Source: Erythrobasidium yunnanense (taxonomy: Eukaryota; Basidiomycota; Cystobasidiomycetes; Erythrobasidiales; Erythrobasidiaceae). From it: a DNA stretch of 64,000 nt. The position numbers and the translations under genes are program-made. The notes below the pieces were generated by a model. That model worked only from the letters and a program-made list of their open reading frames with translations. It made no database searches and was not told where the DNA came from. The DNA lies in contig BCJC01000002.1 of the NCBI GenBank assembly GCA_001600175.1, positions 1,184,318 to 1,248,317 of the forward strand, in the 5' to 3' direction. Positions 49,385 to 61,791 of this stretch are shown piece by piece. Every line of letters begins with the position of its first letter. The first letter of the stretch is position 1.

Positions 49385-50154
49385 ATCTTGTAGCTCATCA
49401 GCATGTGTATCTCTATTCCACCTAGACGTCGCGTGCTGTAGAAAAATGTCATAACACCTCTGCTTCCTGACAATATTACTATCTCAACATGGCAACCCGG
49501 CCGACATCGCTTTATCGCAACATCATTCGAGAATTCCGGCTGAGTGTGCGCGCAATCTACACTCGCAAAGAAGCCCGCGAAAGATTAACGCACGACTTTC
49601 CAGGACACTATCCATAAATATTCAGCACATCGCAGCCGGTCTGCAACATTCAAGCATCTAAGGCAATTACTACAAGAGAAGACACAAGATGTCGCAGCGC
49701 AACAAGCTCAGCTCGCAGAAATGGCTGCTTTCTTAAAAGCAAACCGGATACACCAAGTTTGTCTGTCTCTCACGTTGGGACGTACGATGTACCGATTCTG
49801 GTGGGATACAGGAGTTGCTAGAGAGATATAACGCTGGTATCAATATGACCCAGGAAGAACGGTCGAGGCTCACGGCGCGGCGTGTAGGACTGAAGTAGGC
49901 GTGCACGATATCGCAATTGCAGACAATCAGCTAACACTTCGCCTCAGTATGCCCAAAGAGTATGAGTCAGGGCAATGATATCAGCAAGCAAACTGCAAGG
50001 TTCGTAACGAGTGCCGGATAGAGAAAGAAGACTTTTCACGTTGCACGAACATTCAGAAACAAGATGTATAGTAATTGTAAGATATGAAGTGCTAACGACT
50101 CTAAGTGTAACGACGAAACGACGCGAAGGAACGAAGGCAGCGGGCAGAGAGGAG
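49385..50154. other. Convergent region between BAG gene and first ABC gene
   Basis: No gene recognised. The first ABC gene may extend here: its last codons contain a GTAAGT that could be a donor, with an unknown final exon. Confidence 0.4.
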
Positions 50155-53100
50155 TTACTTACCCTGGTCTTTGTCCTGTTCTGCATCTGTTGACGTGGTC
50201 TCATTGGCTCCCTCTGTAGCGCTGGAAGAGGTCGCAGATTCAGACTGAGCGCCAGCAGATGCGGTCTCGGGGGCAGTCGCTCCGTCATCGGGTACCGAGA
50301 CATCGACGAGCACTCCTTCATCCTTCTTTTCGCCCTCGACAGTGTCAGTCTTGCTCTCTTTGTCTTTATCTCCCTCCTTTTCATCTTCCTTCTTCTTCTC
50401 CGCGGTAATTTGAGCAGTCCAGAGCTTCTTATAGTGGCCGTCCTCGATGGCGAGTAGCTCGTCGTGGGTACCGACTTCTTGTATCTTGCCCTCTTTCAGA
50501 ACTATAATCTGATCGGAGTGAGAGATCGTGCTCAATCGGTGAGCGATGGCGAGCGTAGTCTTGCCTTGAGTCTGCGCAGTTACGTCAGAATTGTTCTCAT
50601 AGTATTAAGGAGATCCTGCGACTCACTAGCTCGCGCAGCTGAGCCTGTATCTCTTTCTCAGTATTGGTGTCGAGCGCAGAGGTGGCCTCGTCCAAGAGCA
50701 GGACATCCGGCTTCTTGAGCAGCGTACGTGCGATGTTCACTCTTTGCTTTTCACCTCCAGAGAGCTTGACTCCTCTCTCGCCGACAATGGTGTGGTACTT
50801 CTTGGGCCATTGTATGACGCGATCGTGTATCTTGGCAATCTTTGCTGCCTCCATGACCTCGGCATCTGTTGCTGTGATATTGCCATATCGGATGTTGTCC
50901 ATGATGGAGGCGTTAAAGAGTGACCCTTCCTGCTGGACCACTCCGAGCGCCTGACGGAGGGAGTGCTGCGTGTAGTCTCGAATATCGCGACCATCGACCT
51001 TGATACTGCCTTGAGAAACATCGAAGAAGCGGAAGAGTAGCTCTGGACCGGTGACCGCTTATCAGTGCCCATCTTTTACACCCATTGCGATTAGCGGACT
51101 TACTGAAGATGGTCGATTTACCAGAACCTGTTTCGCCCACCAATGCTACGTGTTGACCAGGTTTGACCTTGAAAGAGATGTTCTGTACCGCCTTCCTGGG
51201 CCCCTTCTTCTTCTTCCTATTCTTCCTATCATTCACTGCTGCCGAGGCATTGCCGTTTCCATTCGCGGCATCTCCATTGCCAACAGAGCCAGCAGCATGT
51301 GAAGGACCCCCGTCATCTCCGGCCTGGCCTGTCTTGTTCCCCTTGTGCTTCACGTAGAGCGGCTTGCAGTCCTCGTACATGAAGGTGACTGTGTCGAATT
51401 CGATTTCGCCTTTGCATTCGTATAGTTCGACCGCGTCTTCCTTGTCTAAGATATCGCTCGTCTCTTCCAGAATATCCATAAGCTTGTCTGTAGTGACCAT
51501 GAGATTGCTGAAATATTCCTGAATCCAAATTATGAAACCGAGGGATCCCAAGAGTTGATTCATAACGGCTATTAATGTGACGAACATCCCAATTTGTTGT
51601 TGCCGGGATTCAATTCTGTCAGCCATCAATATGACGCCAAGGAGGGTGCCTATGTGTGTGATTATGGTTTCAGCAAGATCTGAAAGCTTGAAAAAAGCTG
51701 TGAGATGGAATTTGGCCAGCTGAGTGCGGAGTGTTCCTTTCTCAAAGCGCCTGACTTCGTACTATATCGAGCAGGATAGTCAGCTCCCGGTCTGCTACTA
51801 CTACCGTTCGTCACAGACTACTCACCGCTTCTGCTCCGAAATAATGAATGAGCTCAACATTGGCCACCGCGTCGTTCTTGTTTGCGGCCACCGTGTCGGA
51901 TCGCTCATTCACTATGGTCTCGTATCGGGCGAGGCCGGCATTTGTGTATAGCATCATGGACCCATATGCCAGACTCGTGAGAGGAATGAGCATCGTGATC
52001 TGCCAGTCGAAGGTTGCGACCATATAGATGGTAGAGGAGATGAGGTCGACCATCGGAGGAGCGAGGTCGAAAAAGATGAAGTCCAGCAGGTCGGAGGCCT
52101 CGGTCGCCCGTTCCAGTACATTAAGAAGCTCGCCTGTCTTCTTATTGTTATGGTACCGAGCAGATAGACCAAGGACATGCGCAACTGAATAGGCACGGCA
52201 TCAGTTTCGGACTCGTCGCAGGCCAACTTAGCCGCACAGAGAGATTCGCTGACAAGAAATGACGCTGACTTCCATTGCGGCGCGCTGATGAATTGGTGTC
52301 CAAAGGATGTTGCGGATAGCTGTGTGCGAATGTCAATGCGAGCCTGCATGGACTGAACCCGCCCAAGCAGACCTTGTGTGACTGCTGACCCAGTAACCAG
52401 TCTGAGTACACCCCATACTATGGTCGCTTTCGGTGATGTTCCGTCTACGAGATGTTGCACTGCGATAGGAGAAAGCCTAACTCAACGCCAGATGTATGGT
52501 ACGAGGCTGCAACTCTGCTTACCTACTATACCCGTCTGTCGCGGGACAAACACCTGCAGAGCCGATGTCACAAGGGATAGTAGGACGCATAAAACTACCA
52601 GCAGGCGTATTGTCCAGGATTTAAGCGGAGCGATATAGGGCAGCAGTTTTCGGATGCGGTTATAGATCGCAAAGACATCGTAGCCTCTTGCTTTCTTGCT
52701 CCTTTCCAGGCTGTCAAGCTCCTTTGCGTCTTCGTCGTCTGCATCCTCTTCGTTATCTTCTTCGTCTGTCTTGCCAACAGCGATAGATTGTCCCGCGTCA
52801 TTGCCCTGCAGTACTTTGCACAATAATTCTGTTCGAGGGATTTCTTCTTGCCAGCGCGGGGTGTACGCTGCAATCAGGATTGTAAAGAGAAGTGTACGAA
52901 TGGAGGCGGTTGTGAGGTAAAGGACAGCCAGAGGACGATCGTTACCATCTAATCGTATGCAGTGGAGTCAGTGACGATACTAGCACCGCGCAGACCTGCG
53001 CAGCTTACCATAAGATGACGGGACAAGCGTCAACAATATGCCCCACTGACAGATCACGGCTGACGAACTGTACCATCAGCGCGGAACCATCAGATGAAAC

Positions 53101-53627
53101 GATCAACACCTACATAATATTGCAATCGCAGCGTAGTACTCTGCCTTTGTCCCCAGCGGATCTCTCGCTGTGAATATCAGCGATACTGCGGGCAACCAGT
53201 AGGCTACAGCGCAAAGAAGAAGCCACAGGGCACGAGTGCCATCGATGGCGCCGCCGCGGAACAATATAGACGCAGTGAGGGCTGCTGCAGCATCGTTTAG
53301 ATACGAGCAACTTGCCGCAAGCAGAAGAGCTAGCAGCAGCAGTCTTCGTGGCCTGAAGATCGGTTTTAGGTCTTCTTCTGTCTGCTGTCTCGTCTTTCGC
53401 TTCGACTTCGTAGCTCCCAGCAGAACGTTTTCTCCTTCTTCCGCCGCGCACTCAATTGACAGACCGGTAGACATGCGGATACCATAGTGATGGACCAACT
53501 TCCAGAGAATATGTACCAGCGATGCAGATATGATCAGAACAGGCTGCGCGACGCGCAGAAAGACTCCCGCAGTTTCGACATGTTCGAGCCAGCCGCCGTC
53601 ACACCTTGAAAGCTGCAGAACCAGCAT
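50155..53627 (-). CDS. HMT1/ABCB6-type half ABC transporter, copy 1
   Basis: Starts [16 protein letters not shown], the same MLVLQ start as copy 2. An N-terminal hydrophobic TMD0 follows, then a charged loop, TMD1 and one nucleotide-binding domain, with ten or so introns. NBD motifs: Walker [18 protein letters not shown] (an intron follows), Q-loop [16 protein letters not shown], signature [17 protein letters not shown], Walker [14 protein letters not shown] and the switch region in the penultimate exon. The C-terminal tail is Glu/Lys/Ser-rich. HMT1-type proteins sit in the vacuolar membrane and move glutathione- or phytochelatin-bound metals; ABCB6 relatives handle porphyrins. All ATPase motifs are intact. 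About half of the residues match copy 2 in the membrane part, but nearly all match in the central NBD. Confidence 0.9.
50482..50815 (-). repeat. Near-identical tract shared with the second ABC gene (copy 1)
   Basis: About 330 consecutive bases match 54390-54722 with no difference seen by eye, including the whole intron between two NBD exons. Flanks differ at many sites. Pattern fits gene conversion. Confidence 0.85.
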
Positions 53628-54058
53628 GCGGGCTGCTTCTGTGAATAGTCAAAAGACGATGTTGGGCACTGTAAGCGGCAGAAGAAGTCCTGCATCCAAG
53701 CCAGAGTCGAAAATCTCAGCCCATGGGCGCTGTCAAGCCGTCGGACGCAGCGGGAGCGAGCGCGCCCATGTTTGGTTGGCACTTGAAGGTTGACGCGTAT
53801 CGAGATGCAACAGTGAGACTTCAGTACGCATCATGGCTTCGCTTGTCCGTTCGATTTTCTGAGAAAGCCATCATCGGGGTGCGAGAGAAGCAAAGCCGGT
53901 GAAAGAATAGTGAAGGAAACTATCGACATTTGCAGAACAAACGAGAACTAAGATCATCATTATAACGTAAGATACTACTTGCTAATAATTCTAGTATGCG
54001 ATGAGTCTTGCAGTATGGAAAGGAAAGGCAGCGAAAGGCAGATAAGACAGAGGCAGTC
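53628..54058. other. Spacer between the two ABC genes
   Basis: About 430 bases: promoter of copy 1 and 3' flank of copy 2. A short frame resembling the residues upstream of the copy 2 start (GLLLPLTVPN versus DFLPLTLPP) suggests the duplication includes 5' leader sequence. Confidence 0.5.
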
Positions 54059-57000
54059 TCACTTATCCTGGCTCTCGCTCTGTTCAGGCTGACTTGACGT
54101 GGAAGTACTGGCCTCGTTGGGCGCTTCTGGTGTTGCAGAGGACGTGAACTGTGCGGCCGTGGAGGTTGTCGCGTCTGCAATTGTCTGTCCTTCTTCCGGT
54201 ACTGAAACATCGACGAGCACTCCTTCACCCTTCTGTTCGCCCTCGACATTGTCAGTCTTGCTCTCTTTGTCTTCATCTCCCTCCTTTTCATCTTCCTTCT
54301 TCTTCTCCGCGGTAACTTGAGCAGTCCAGAGCTTCTTGTAATGACCATCATCGATGGCAAGCAGCTCTTCGTGCGTACCGACTTCTTGGATCTTGCCCTC
54401 TTTCAGAACTATAATCTGATCGGAGTGAGAGATCGTGCTCAATCGGTGAGCGATGGCGAGCGTAGTCTTGCCTTGAGTCTGCGCAGTTACGTCAGAATTG
54501 TTCTCATAGTATTAAGGAGATCCTGCGACTCACTAGCTCGCGCAGCTGAGCCTGTATCTCTTTCTCAGTATTGGTGTCGAGCGCAGAGGTGGCCTCGTCC
54601 AAGAGCAGGACATCCGGCTTCTTGAGCAGCGTACGTGCGATGTTCACTCTTTGCTTTTCACCTCCAGAGAGCTTGACTCCTCTCTCGCCGACAATGGTGT
54701 GGTACTTCTTGGGCCATTGTATAACGCGATCGTGTATCTTGGCGATCTTTGCAGCTTCCATGACCTCGGCATCTGTTGCTGTGATATTTCCATAGCGGAT
54801 GTTGTCCATGATGGAGGCGTTGAACAGTGATCCTTCCTGCTGGACTACTCCGAGCGCTTGACGGAGGGAGTGCTGAGTGTAGTCTCGGATATCGCGACCA
54901 TCGACTTTTATACTGCCCTCGGAAACATCGAAGAATCGGAAGAGAAGCTCTGCAACACATACTGGTCTCAGTGCTGACCTACCACACCGATCTCTATGGG
55001 CGGACTCACTGAAGATCGTAGATTTGCCCGATCCAGTTTCACCGACTAAAGCTACGTGCTGACCAGGTCTGACTTTGAACGAGATGTTCTGTACTGCTTT
55101 GCGTGGGGCCTTCTTCTGTTTCTTCTTGTCATCGTCTGCTACGGAAGCATCCCCGTTTCCATTTGCAGCATCTCCATCTGCAGCAGTGACTGCAGAGTCA
55201 GAAGTAGCTTCCCCCTCTTCAGTCTGGGCCTTCTTGTCCTTCAGATGCTTTGCGTGCAGCATTTTTGGGTCATCATATAGAAAAGTCACGGCGTCGAACT
55301 CGATCTCTCCTTTGCATTCGTATAGTTCTACTGCGTCTTCTTTGTCCACAATGTCGCTTTCTTCGTCGAGAATGTCCATAAGCTTGTCCGTAGAGACCAT
55401 GAGTCTGGAGAAGTAGTCTTGATACCAAACGAGTTGCTGAATTCGACTCAAGAGCTGAGTTTGATAGGCGACATATGCTACCCAAGCTCCGACGTCCTTT
55501 TCGCCAGTTGTGATCTGTCGGGCAACATAAAGGGCTCCAAGAAGTACACCGCCATCGGTGACGAGACCTTGCGCTAGACCCGTAAGTCTGTAGAAAGCAG
55601 TGAGGGAGTACGAAGTAAGTTGTGTCTTGAGTGTGCCAGTCTTGAAGCGATTGACTTCGTACTGTCGGAAGTAGCCAAACACGGATCAGCTTGCGGGAGA
55701 TCATCGGTGACACAGCACAGACTTACAGCTTCCGCACTGAAATAGTGGATGATCTCTACATTCGAAACAGCATCGTTCTTGTTTGCCGAGACCAAATCGG
55801 ATCTTTCGTTGATCTGGGTGCGAAGAGCTCTGACGCCCTGCATCGAATAGACAGTGAGGAGTGCATACAGGATGGCTGTGCAGACGACGATGACGGTGAT
55901 TGGCCAGCCGTATACGGCAGTTAGATAGAGTGTAGCCGAGAACAAGTCAACAATGAGGGGGCCCATGTTGAATATCGCAAACTCCAGGAAGTCGGATGCT
56001 GATCCAGCACGGTTGAGGACGTTGAGTAGTTCACCAGTCTTCTTGTTATTGTGGTACCGGGCGGACAGACCAAGCACATGCTGGACTGTGAACCGATGTT
56101 CCAAGTACAGGAGTCAGGTATCCGGAGAATGTGATGGTGTGTGAGAGAGATGCTACTCACAAGAAACCACCTCCATCTCCCTTGCAGCTCGTTGATCGAT
56201 TGGGACCCATAGGATGGATCGAATGCCTATATTCGGACAAGCAGTTTCTTAGCTGTCAAGCCCTAGATCTACCTATCGAACGATGAAGACTGCTTACTTG
56301 ATAAGAAACCGCTGTACCCAACCGAAAAGCGCAGAGCTCCCCAGATTAAGATCGCCGTCCAAGGAGGCGTGCCTTCTGAGAGGTGACGGACTAGGGAAGC
56401 GGGACATACAGGTCAGCTTGGTAGCTAGAGGCATTTAGATCAAAGCAAAGCCTTCGCACTTACCGACTATACCCGTCTGTCTTGGTATGAGAATAGCGAG
56501 AGCCGAGGTGGCTAGTACCAAAAGGACACAAAGGACAACGATGAATCTGACCATTCGCGATTGCAGAGGCGCGATGTACGGGAGTAGCCTTCGGATCCGC
56601 TTGTAGATTGTGACAATATCATAGCTTCTCGCTTTCGCTTTCCGTTCCAGCTTTTCAGCTTCCTTGGCATCTTCCTCGTCCTCGTCGTCTTCATCCTCTT
56701 CTTCGCCATCTGCTTTCTTGGTGGAAGCGGCGTCTCCATTCTCGTTTCCAACGTGACCATTTGTGACGTCGGGTACGGTCTCTTCTTTCACTTCTAGTTC
56801 CTCTTTGGGGATCTCTTCTTGGAAGCGGTGTAGATACGCTGCTGCGAGCGCGGCGAAGAGGAGTGTTCGCACAGCGTAAGTGCAGAGATAAAGGATGGCG
56901 AGAGGACTGATGTGTTTGTCTGGGAAGCAGGTTGTCATCAGTGTCCTTTTTTCGCCTTATGCAGTCAAATCCTTACAGATGGCAAGGACCGTAGCGAGTG

Positions 57001-57599
57001 CTGCGAGCGCGCTCGGCTGACAGATGATGGCTGAAAGATATGTCGAATCAGCACTGTTCAACGTCATTGAGACGAAGAATAGGATACTCACAGGTGATTG
57101 CAATAGCCGCATAGTAATCTGATTTGGTAGCCAGCGGGTCCTTCGTTGTGGTGATGAGGAGGAAGGCGGGAAGCCAGTAAGCCACGATACTCATGAGTAG
57201 CGGGTACAGCTCAAAGTCGTCCATGACTCCGCGTCTAAAGAGGACCGAGAAGATGACGAGCCCAGCTGCATCGACCATGAAAGTGAAGCTTCCTAGGATG
57301 AGACATGCCAGAAGCACAAGTCTTCTAGGCCTGTACACTGGTTTAGCCTCTTCTTCCTTCTGCTTCTTGGTTTTCTTCTTCTTCTTGGCTGCGCCCAGCT
57401 GGCCAGTCTCATCTTCGTCGTCTTCTAGGCTGACTCCAGCGGACATATAACGACCGTACTTTTGGACGAGCTTCCAGAAGAGGAGCACGAAGGAAGCACT
57501 CAGTACGAGGATTGGCTGTGCGAACCTGATCGAGGCGAGTGCGATTGAAGCATTCTGCATGACTTCGTCAGCTCTCGCCGGTGGCTGCAGGACGAGCAT
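54059..57599 (-). CDS. HMT1/ABCB6-type half ABC transporter, copy 2
   Basis: Starts [20 protein letters not shown]; the frame is open further up but has no ATG there. TMD0 ([40 protein letters not shown]) is followed by a Lys/Glu-rich loop ([13 protein letters not shown]). After TMD1, which has [16 protein letters not shown]-like coupling segments, comes the NBD. It has Walker [19 protein letters not shown]-loop [20 protein letters not shown], signature [20 protein letters not shown] and Walker [21 protein letters not shown]. It ends in a Glu/Ser-rich tail (54059). Two acidic inserts, (E/D)-rich near 56640-56720 and Ala/Glu-rich near 55130-55230, differ from copy 1. Vacuolar metal-conjugate transport is the likely job, by family. 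Confidence 0.92.
54390..54722 (-). repeat. Near-identical tract shared with the first ABC gene (copy 2)
   Basis: Partner of the block at 50482-50815. The identical intron is the strongest sign, because introns elsewhere in the pair have diverged beyond recognition. Confidence 0.85.
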
Positions 57600-58209
57600 G
57601 ACGAAGGGAGATGGTTTTAGGGTAGGAGGGAGTGTGAGAGGTAGGAAGTCAAGCTGAGAGGCCGGGATTTTCGCTGGTATTTGTACCTTGCTGGATTTTC
57701 GCTCGCGTATCAGGTCTGACCGTCCAACGCTCTTCAAGTCAGAGCTGGCAGGATCCGCAGCTGAGAAAGCTGACTCGACAGAACGCAGAGGAAGCCTGCA
57801 GTAGCTGTGTCGTCGTAAGCTCAGCGGCTTATCGCGAGAACTGCTTTGCTCGAGCCAGCCAGGAAGAAGTCAGTAGTCAGTCCAGTCGTCTTTGGCCCGA
57901 AAGACGCAGCCGCGTTAGCCAAAGCTTTGAAAGTGTTATAATCCATTTCAAGACTCTTGTATGTCTAGCTTATAACGTCTTGTAACCTGCCTTGAAGCTT
58001 CTTAGACAGTCTGATGAAACCGCGTCTATTTCCTGCGTGTTGATTTCGCAATTTGCTTGTTGACCTTTCGCCTCTTTCCTCCGCTCCAACTCGTGATAAC
58101 CTCTCTTGGAGTGCTGAACTGAACGACTGATTGACTTGCGGCCTGGGAAAGCAGTCAAACAGCAGTCAAAGAGCGTCAAGATTGTTGGAGTCATTTCTGG
58201 CGAGCCGAG
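57600..58209. other. Divergent promoter region
   Basis: About 600 bases between ABC copy 2 and the Gfd2-like gene. The minus-strand frame of copy 2 continues to 57737 but without an ATG. A palindrome-like tcttgtatg... stretch near 57950 is not convincing. Confidence 0.4.
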
Positions 58210-59773
58210 ATGGGCAAATCCAAAGCAAAGTCGCGAGCATACGACTCGGACGACTACGACGATGACTCTGATGATGGTTACATGGCTGGTGCAAAGCTCA
58301 AGACGGATGAAGGTCCTCAGCCTAACAGAGTGAACGGCAACACGCGTTAGTCTGGCCGGAACGCGCTTCGGTGAAGAGTAGTTCCCATCTCTGACCTTTC
58401 CTGCTTACATTGCTGGCGCAGGCTCCGAGTTTCCTCCTCCCACTAAGCTTTGGACATACGACTATATCGTAGGACCATTCAAGGAACTGCTCGTCTTGCG
58501 CGGTGTCGGGGAGAAGCGAGCCAAATCCTTCTTAGCAGAAGACAGACTTATACATGGCAGTGAGAACGGCGGCACTACTGGGCGATGGTGCGACGGACAC
58601 GAGTTCTGGCAAGCTACAATCGCTTCAACTGGCCAAAAAGGTCTCTTCTTCAGCGGGGAGAGCATTGGAGAACTATGTACCATGCTATCGGAGCAGTGTG
58701 AGCAAGTCTCCAAGGCGAAAATCCAGCCAGGTAGGCTCTCCTCCGATGTATAACAGAGACAAATCCTCAGCTAACCATGTAAACAGACCCGGAGAAGAGC
58801 ATCAGAGTAAAAGACATTATTGAGCCAGGCACTCTGCTGCCGTTCAGGCCAGACACCGCAGCCGAGCTCCGAGATCTGATCGAGAGTTTCCAAGGTCAAC
58901 TGTTCTCCCTTCTCCTTACTCAAAGCCGACAGGCCTATGACACTATATGCGCTAACGGAGGAGCCGCTATTGCCGTCAAGACTCAGCGATACGAGGCTGA
59001 TAAGAAGGTAGTGCTGGAGATTGGCTGGTCATGGTTGCAGTTCAAGAAGGAAAAGAACGGAATGGAAGAGAAGGAAGGAATGTATCACGGAAGTAAGTCT
59101 GCTTTTCTATTATGCCATTGCGATCGATCATGCTGAAAGCTCGTGACTAGTTTTGGAGGAAAGTCAGGCTATGAAAAACGGGCTCACCCTGCCTGACAAC
59201 CAGAAGGTGAGTCGACTTTAATACTTCATAAGCAAGATAAGGCAAGCACTGATCTGCCATGCAGCATTTCGGGTTCGGAGATTCTGTCACCAAGCGAGAA
59301 GAAGAGATTATCAAGGATCTTTCGTCCCTCATCACAGAATTCACTTCGACTGGTCCACTCCTTCTCATATTCCACGAAGCTGCGGTCGAGACGGACTATT
59401 TCAGCAAGGAGATGGATATCACGCCCTGGCTCACTTGTGTGCCCACCAAGAATCTATACACTAAATCACGAAGTGCGTCAGAACAGAAGAAGAAAGATAC
59501 TATCAAAGAACACTATCCTATAATTATACAAGACACGCAGAGGCTGTATGCGGCATATGTCGCCCAGCCCCAAGCCGCTCAGACCAGTCTATCGAGAGCC
59601 TGCAAGGATTCGAATATTACTGTCAGCAGGATGAACAATGCAGGTACGTGCTGGTTCAGTCGATAGAGGCACTGCGGAACCGCTGAAACTCTATGTTCTC
59701 AGGCAACGACGCCTACTATATCCTTCAGCTATACGACCTATTGATGAGTAACCCCGGAGGACCTGCTAGGTAG
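58210..59773 (+). CDS. Gfd2-like protein with DEDDh-nuclease-like fold, probably inactive
   Basis: Five or six exons, about 400 residues. The acidic start (SDDYDDDSDDGY) is followed by KLWTYDYIVGPFKELLVLRG and a cysteine-poor helical region. A ribonuclease-H-like part comes next: IAVKTQRYEADKKVVLEIGW; FGFGDSVTKREEEIIKDLSS; then GPLLLIFHEAAVETDYF, IIIQDTQRLYAAYV and the fungal end NNAGNDAYYILQLYDLLM. This order fits the Gfd2/YDR514C C-terminal domain of fungi. The first catalytic D-x-E is K-x-Q here, so nuclease activity is doubtful. Yeast Gfd2 is linked to mRNA export through Dbp5. Family call moderate. Confidence 0.65.
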
Positions 59774-60052
59774 ATACATGTGGACGTGCGATTTACCTGC
59801 GCGTTTCCGTCTACTCCTTCTCAGCTATAATACTATGAAATCCGATAGAATCGTCTCAAGAGGCAAGGTATGGTCGAGCAAGACTCGTCAGTAAACCCAA
59901 ATGTATCATATGTATTTGTCAGAGCTATAACTACGGTTGCCACGGCATTGACCTCGATCTTCCGCTCTTCGTATCTCATTGCTTGCTTCGCATCTGCACA
60001 GCCACTGGAAAGCTCCGATGCCAGTAGAGTATTAGGCATACGGTCAGCCTAT

Positions 60053-60379
60053 CTATCGCGCTGCAGCGCTTTTCTTAGGCTTAGCGTTTGCCTTCGCCAT
60101 TTCCGGTGCCGGTGCCGGATGGTTGAACTCGTGAGTTTCCGTAGTAGTCGACCCTGGTGTGCCAGCATGGACGTGGACCGCGTTGGATGCAGGTGTACCG
60201 TTCTCGAAATGATTGTGCGCATTGATCGTCGTGTGAACCTGCAACTTGAGAGTACGCAGGTTCTCCGGAAAATTCGAGTACTGCCCGCCAGCATAGTAGT
60301 GGGTACCTTGCGGGTGCTGCGACCTCGTATACCCTGGTGGAGGGGTTGTGTCTTGCGGAGTAGAGGTTCTGTTACCCAT
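60053..60379 (-). CDS. Small hydrophilic protein, unrecognised
   Basis: A single exon of 108 codons with ATG start. The sequence is Thr/Pro/His-rich and polar: MGNRTSTPQDTTPPPGYTRS, then VHTTINAHNHFENGTP and a basic Ala/Lys/Pro tail (KANAKPKKSAAAR). Gly2 and Ser/Thr at position 6 could allow N-myristoylation. A dinucleotide-like HVHAG/AHNHF His pattern is present but no known metal site. No family recognised. The opposite strand is also open over part of it. Confidence 0.5.
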   Translation of the reverse strand: MGNRTSTPQDTTPPPGYTRSQHPQGTHYYAGGQYSNFPENLRTLKLQVHTTINAHNHFENGTPASNAVHVHAGTPGSTTTETHEFNHPAPAPEMAKANAKPKKSAAAR

Positions 60380-61791
60380 TGGATCTCGTTGTCGCTGATT
60401 TGGGTCTTGCCGCTATAGAGTGATGCAAATACCGAAAGGCCACTTCTCGACAGTAGCTTGCGATTAGCACAAGGTCATATAAGTAGAGCGATTTCTAGTC
60501 GCTGAAAGATGTGCTTACATGCGCTGGAGATGACAAGGAAGCCGGAATCCGCTCGGCTTGACAGTAACGGTAGAACCTGTATAAGCAGTCGTGCATCAAC
60601 TCTCAATCTGACCCGCCGACTCGTGAAGGCTTAAATTGACTGTACTTACCCAAATGACTTGGTACGGGCCAATTGGGAAACGTTAGGTTGGTATCTGGTC
60701 AAGCGCCTGCGGGGCGAAGACAGCGCCACCGAGCTTTGCATGCACTACTCTCGCAGGTCGCATGTACTCACGTCACTATGGCATCAGCATTCACATCATT
60801 CTCTATGGCTTATTGGCTCCTCAGCGTTAGGCATTTCGGTCTATAGGTGCCTGACTTGACTCAGGTTGTAAAGGTCGCCGTCTTTCAGTTGTATGCATGA
60901 AATGATGATATGGGATGATGATTGATTGCTTGACAGCCTCGGGAGGGCGGTCACAGCCAAAATAGACGATTTGCGATCAACGAGCCGTAAGGAGACGAGG
61001 AGTGTGGTTTCTGACTGCGAAGTGCGTGCGATCGAAAGATGTAAGCATTGTACATAATATGAATTGGGGAGTGAGGCCGGAAATGCCAGAGCGCATGTAG
61101 ACGCAGGCCGTGCGCCCTTTTCGTTCGACCAGATCGCAAAACGACAGCAAGCGATCCATAGAAGCCCTGGGGTCTCCGAAAGGGTGCAGCCAGCATACTA
61201 GACCTGCTAGGTATCGTGGAGAACGGCTTAGAGGCTTAGTCAAGCCAGCTTGTCCATCCAGCCAGAAGTCGTTGGGCGCATATCGCTCCAGGGATCTGAC
61301 AGTTGTCCAGCATGGCGCAAAGAGCATCACAGTCCATCTTCAAGATCCATTCGCACATTCTGGCGTGCTATCCATGCTCATCGCATCACTCTCGGAGCGT
61401 CAGTCGGATCCAGGCTGGCCAGTCTTCGCAAGACGCGCGATTCAGCTTGGTCCACCCGCAAATGTAGCTCGAAGCCAACAAGAGTCTCCAAGCTATCTCC
61501 TAGAGACTAGGCTTTGCTGCTGATGCTGACCCACAACCTCGTCTGCACCGAGGTCAAAATGCTGGTCATTCGATGCCTTTCCTGTCTTCCCAAGACCTTC
61601 ATCAGCAGTTGACAGAATATACGTCACTCTCTGTATAGCTTCCAGCCTCTCACGCTTCCATCGTCCTCCAAGCACTGCTCGCCGGCCTGAATTGAGATTT
61701 CAAACACCTGACTCCGAGATCAAAACACCATCACAGCCCTCTCTTCCTCTTCTCTCCTCTTTAGTATTCTTCGGCCATCCTCTTACCCAAT
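60380..61791. other. Long region without a convincing gene
   Basis: A minus-strand frame at 60977-61327 (ATG start; APNDFWLDGQAGLTKPLS, DRLLSFCDLVERKGRTACVY) and a plus-strand frame over the same bases overlap, and neither has a known domain. Splice sites are not obvious. The last 100 bases before 61792 are pyrimidine-rich (promoter of the next gene). Confidence 0.35.

Noticed and set aside
50155-53627. First ABC copy as a decaying pseudogene
   Set aside because: Apparent frame breaks fall at good GT-AG introns matching copy 2, and all ATPase motifs are intact.
60977-61523. Overlapping frames on both strands of 110-137 codons
   Set aside because: The plus frame has no ATG start and neither has a recognised domain; described only as a possible region.
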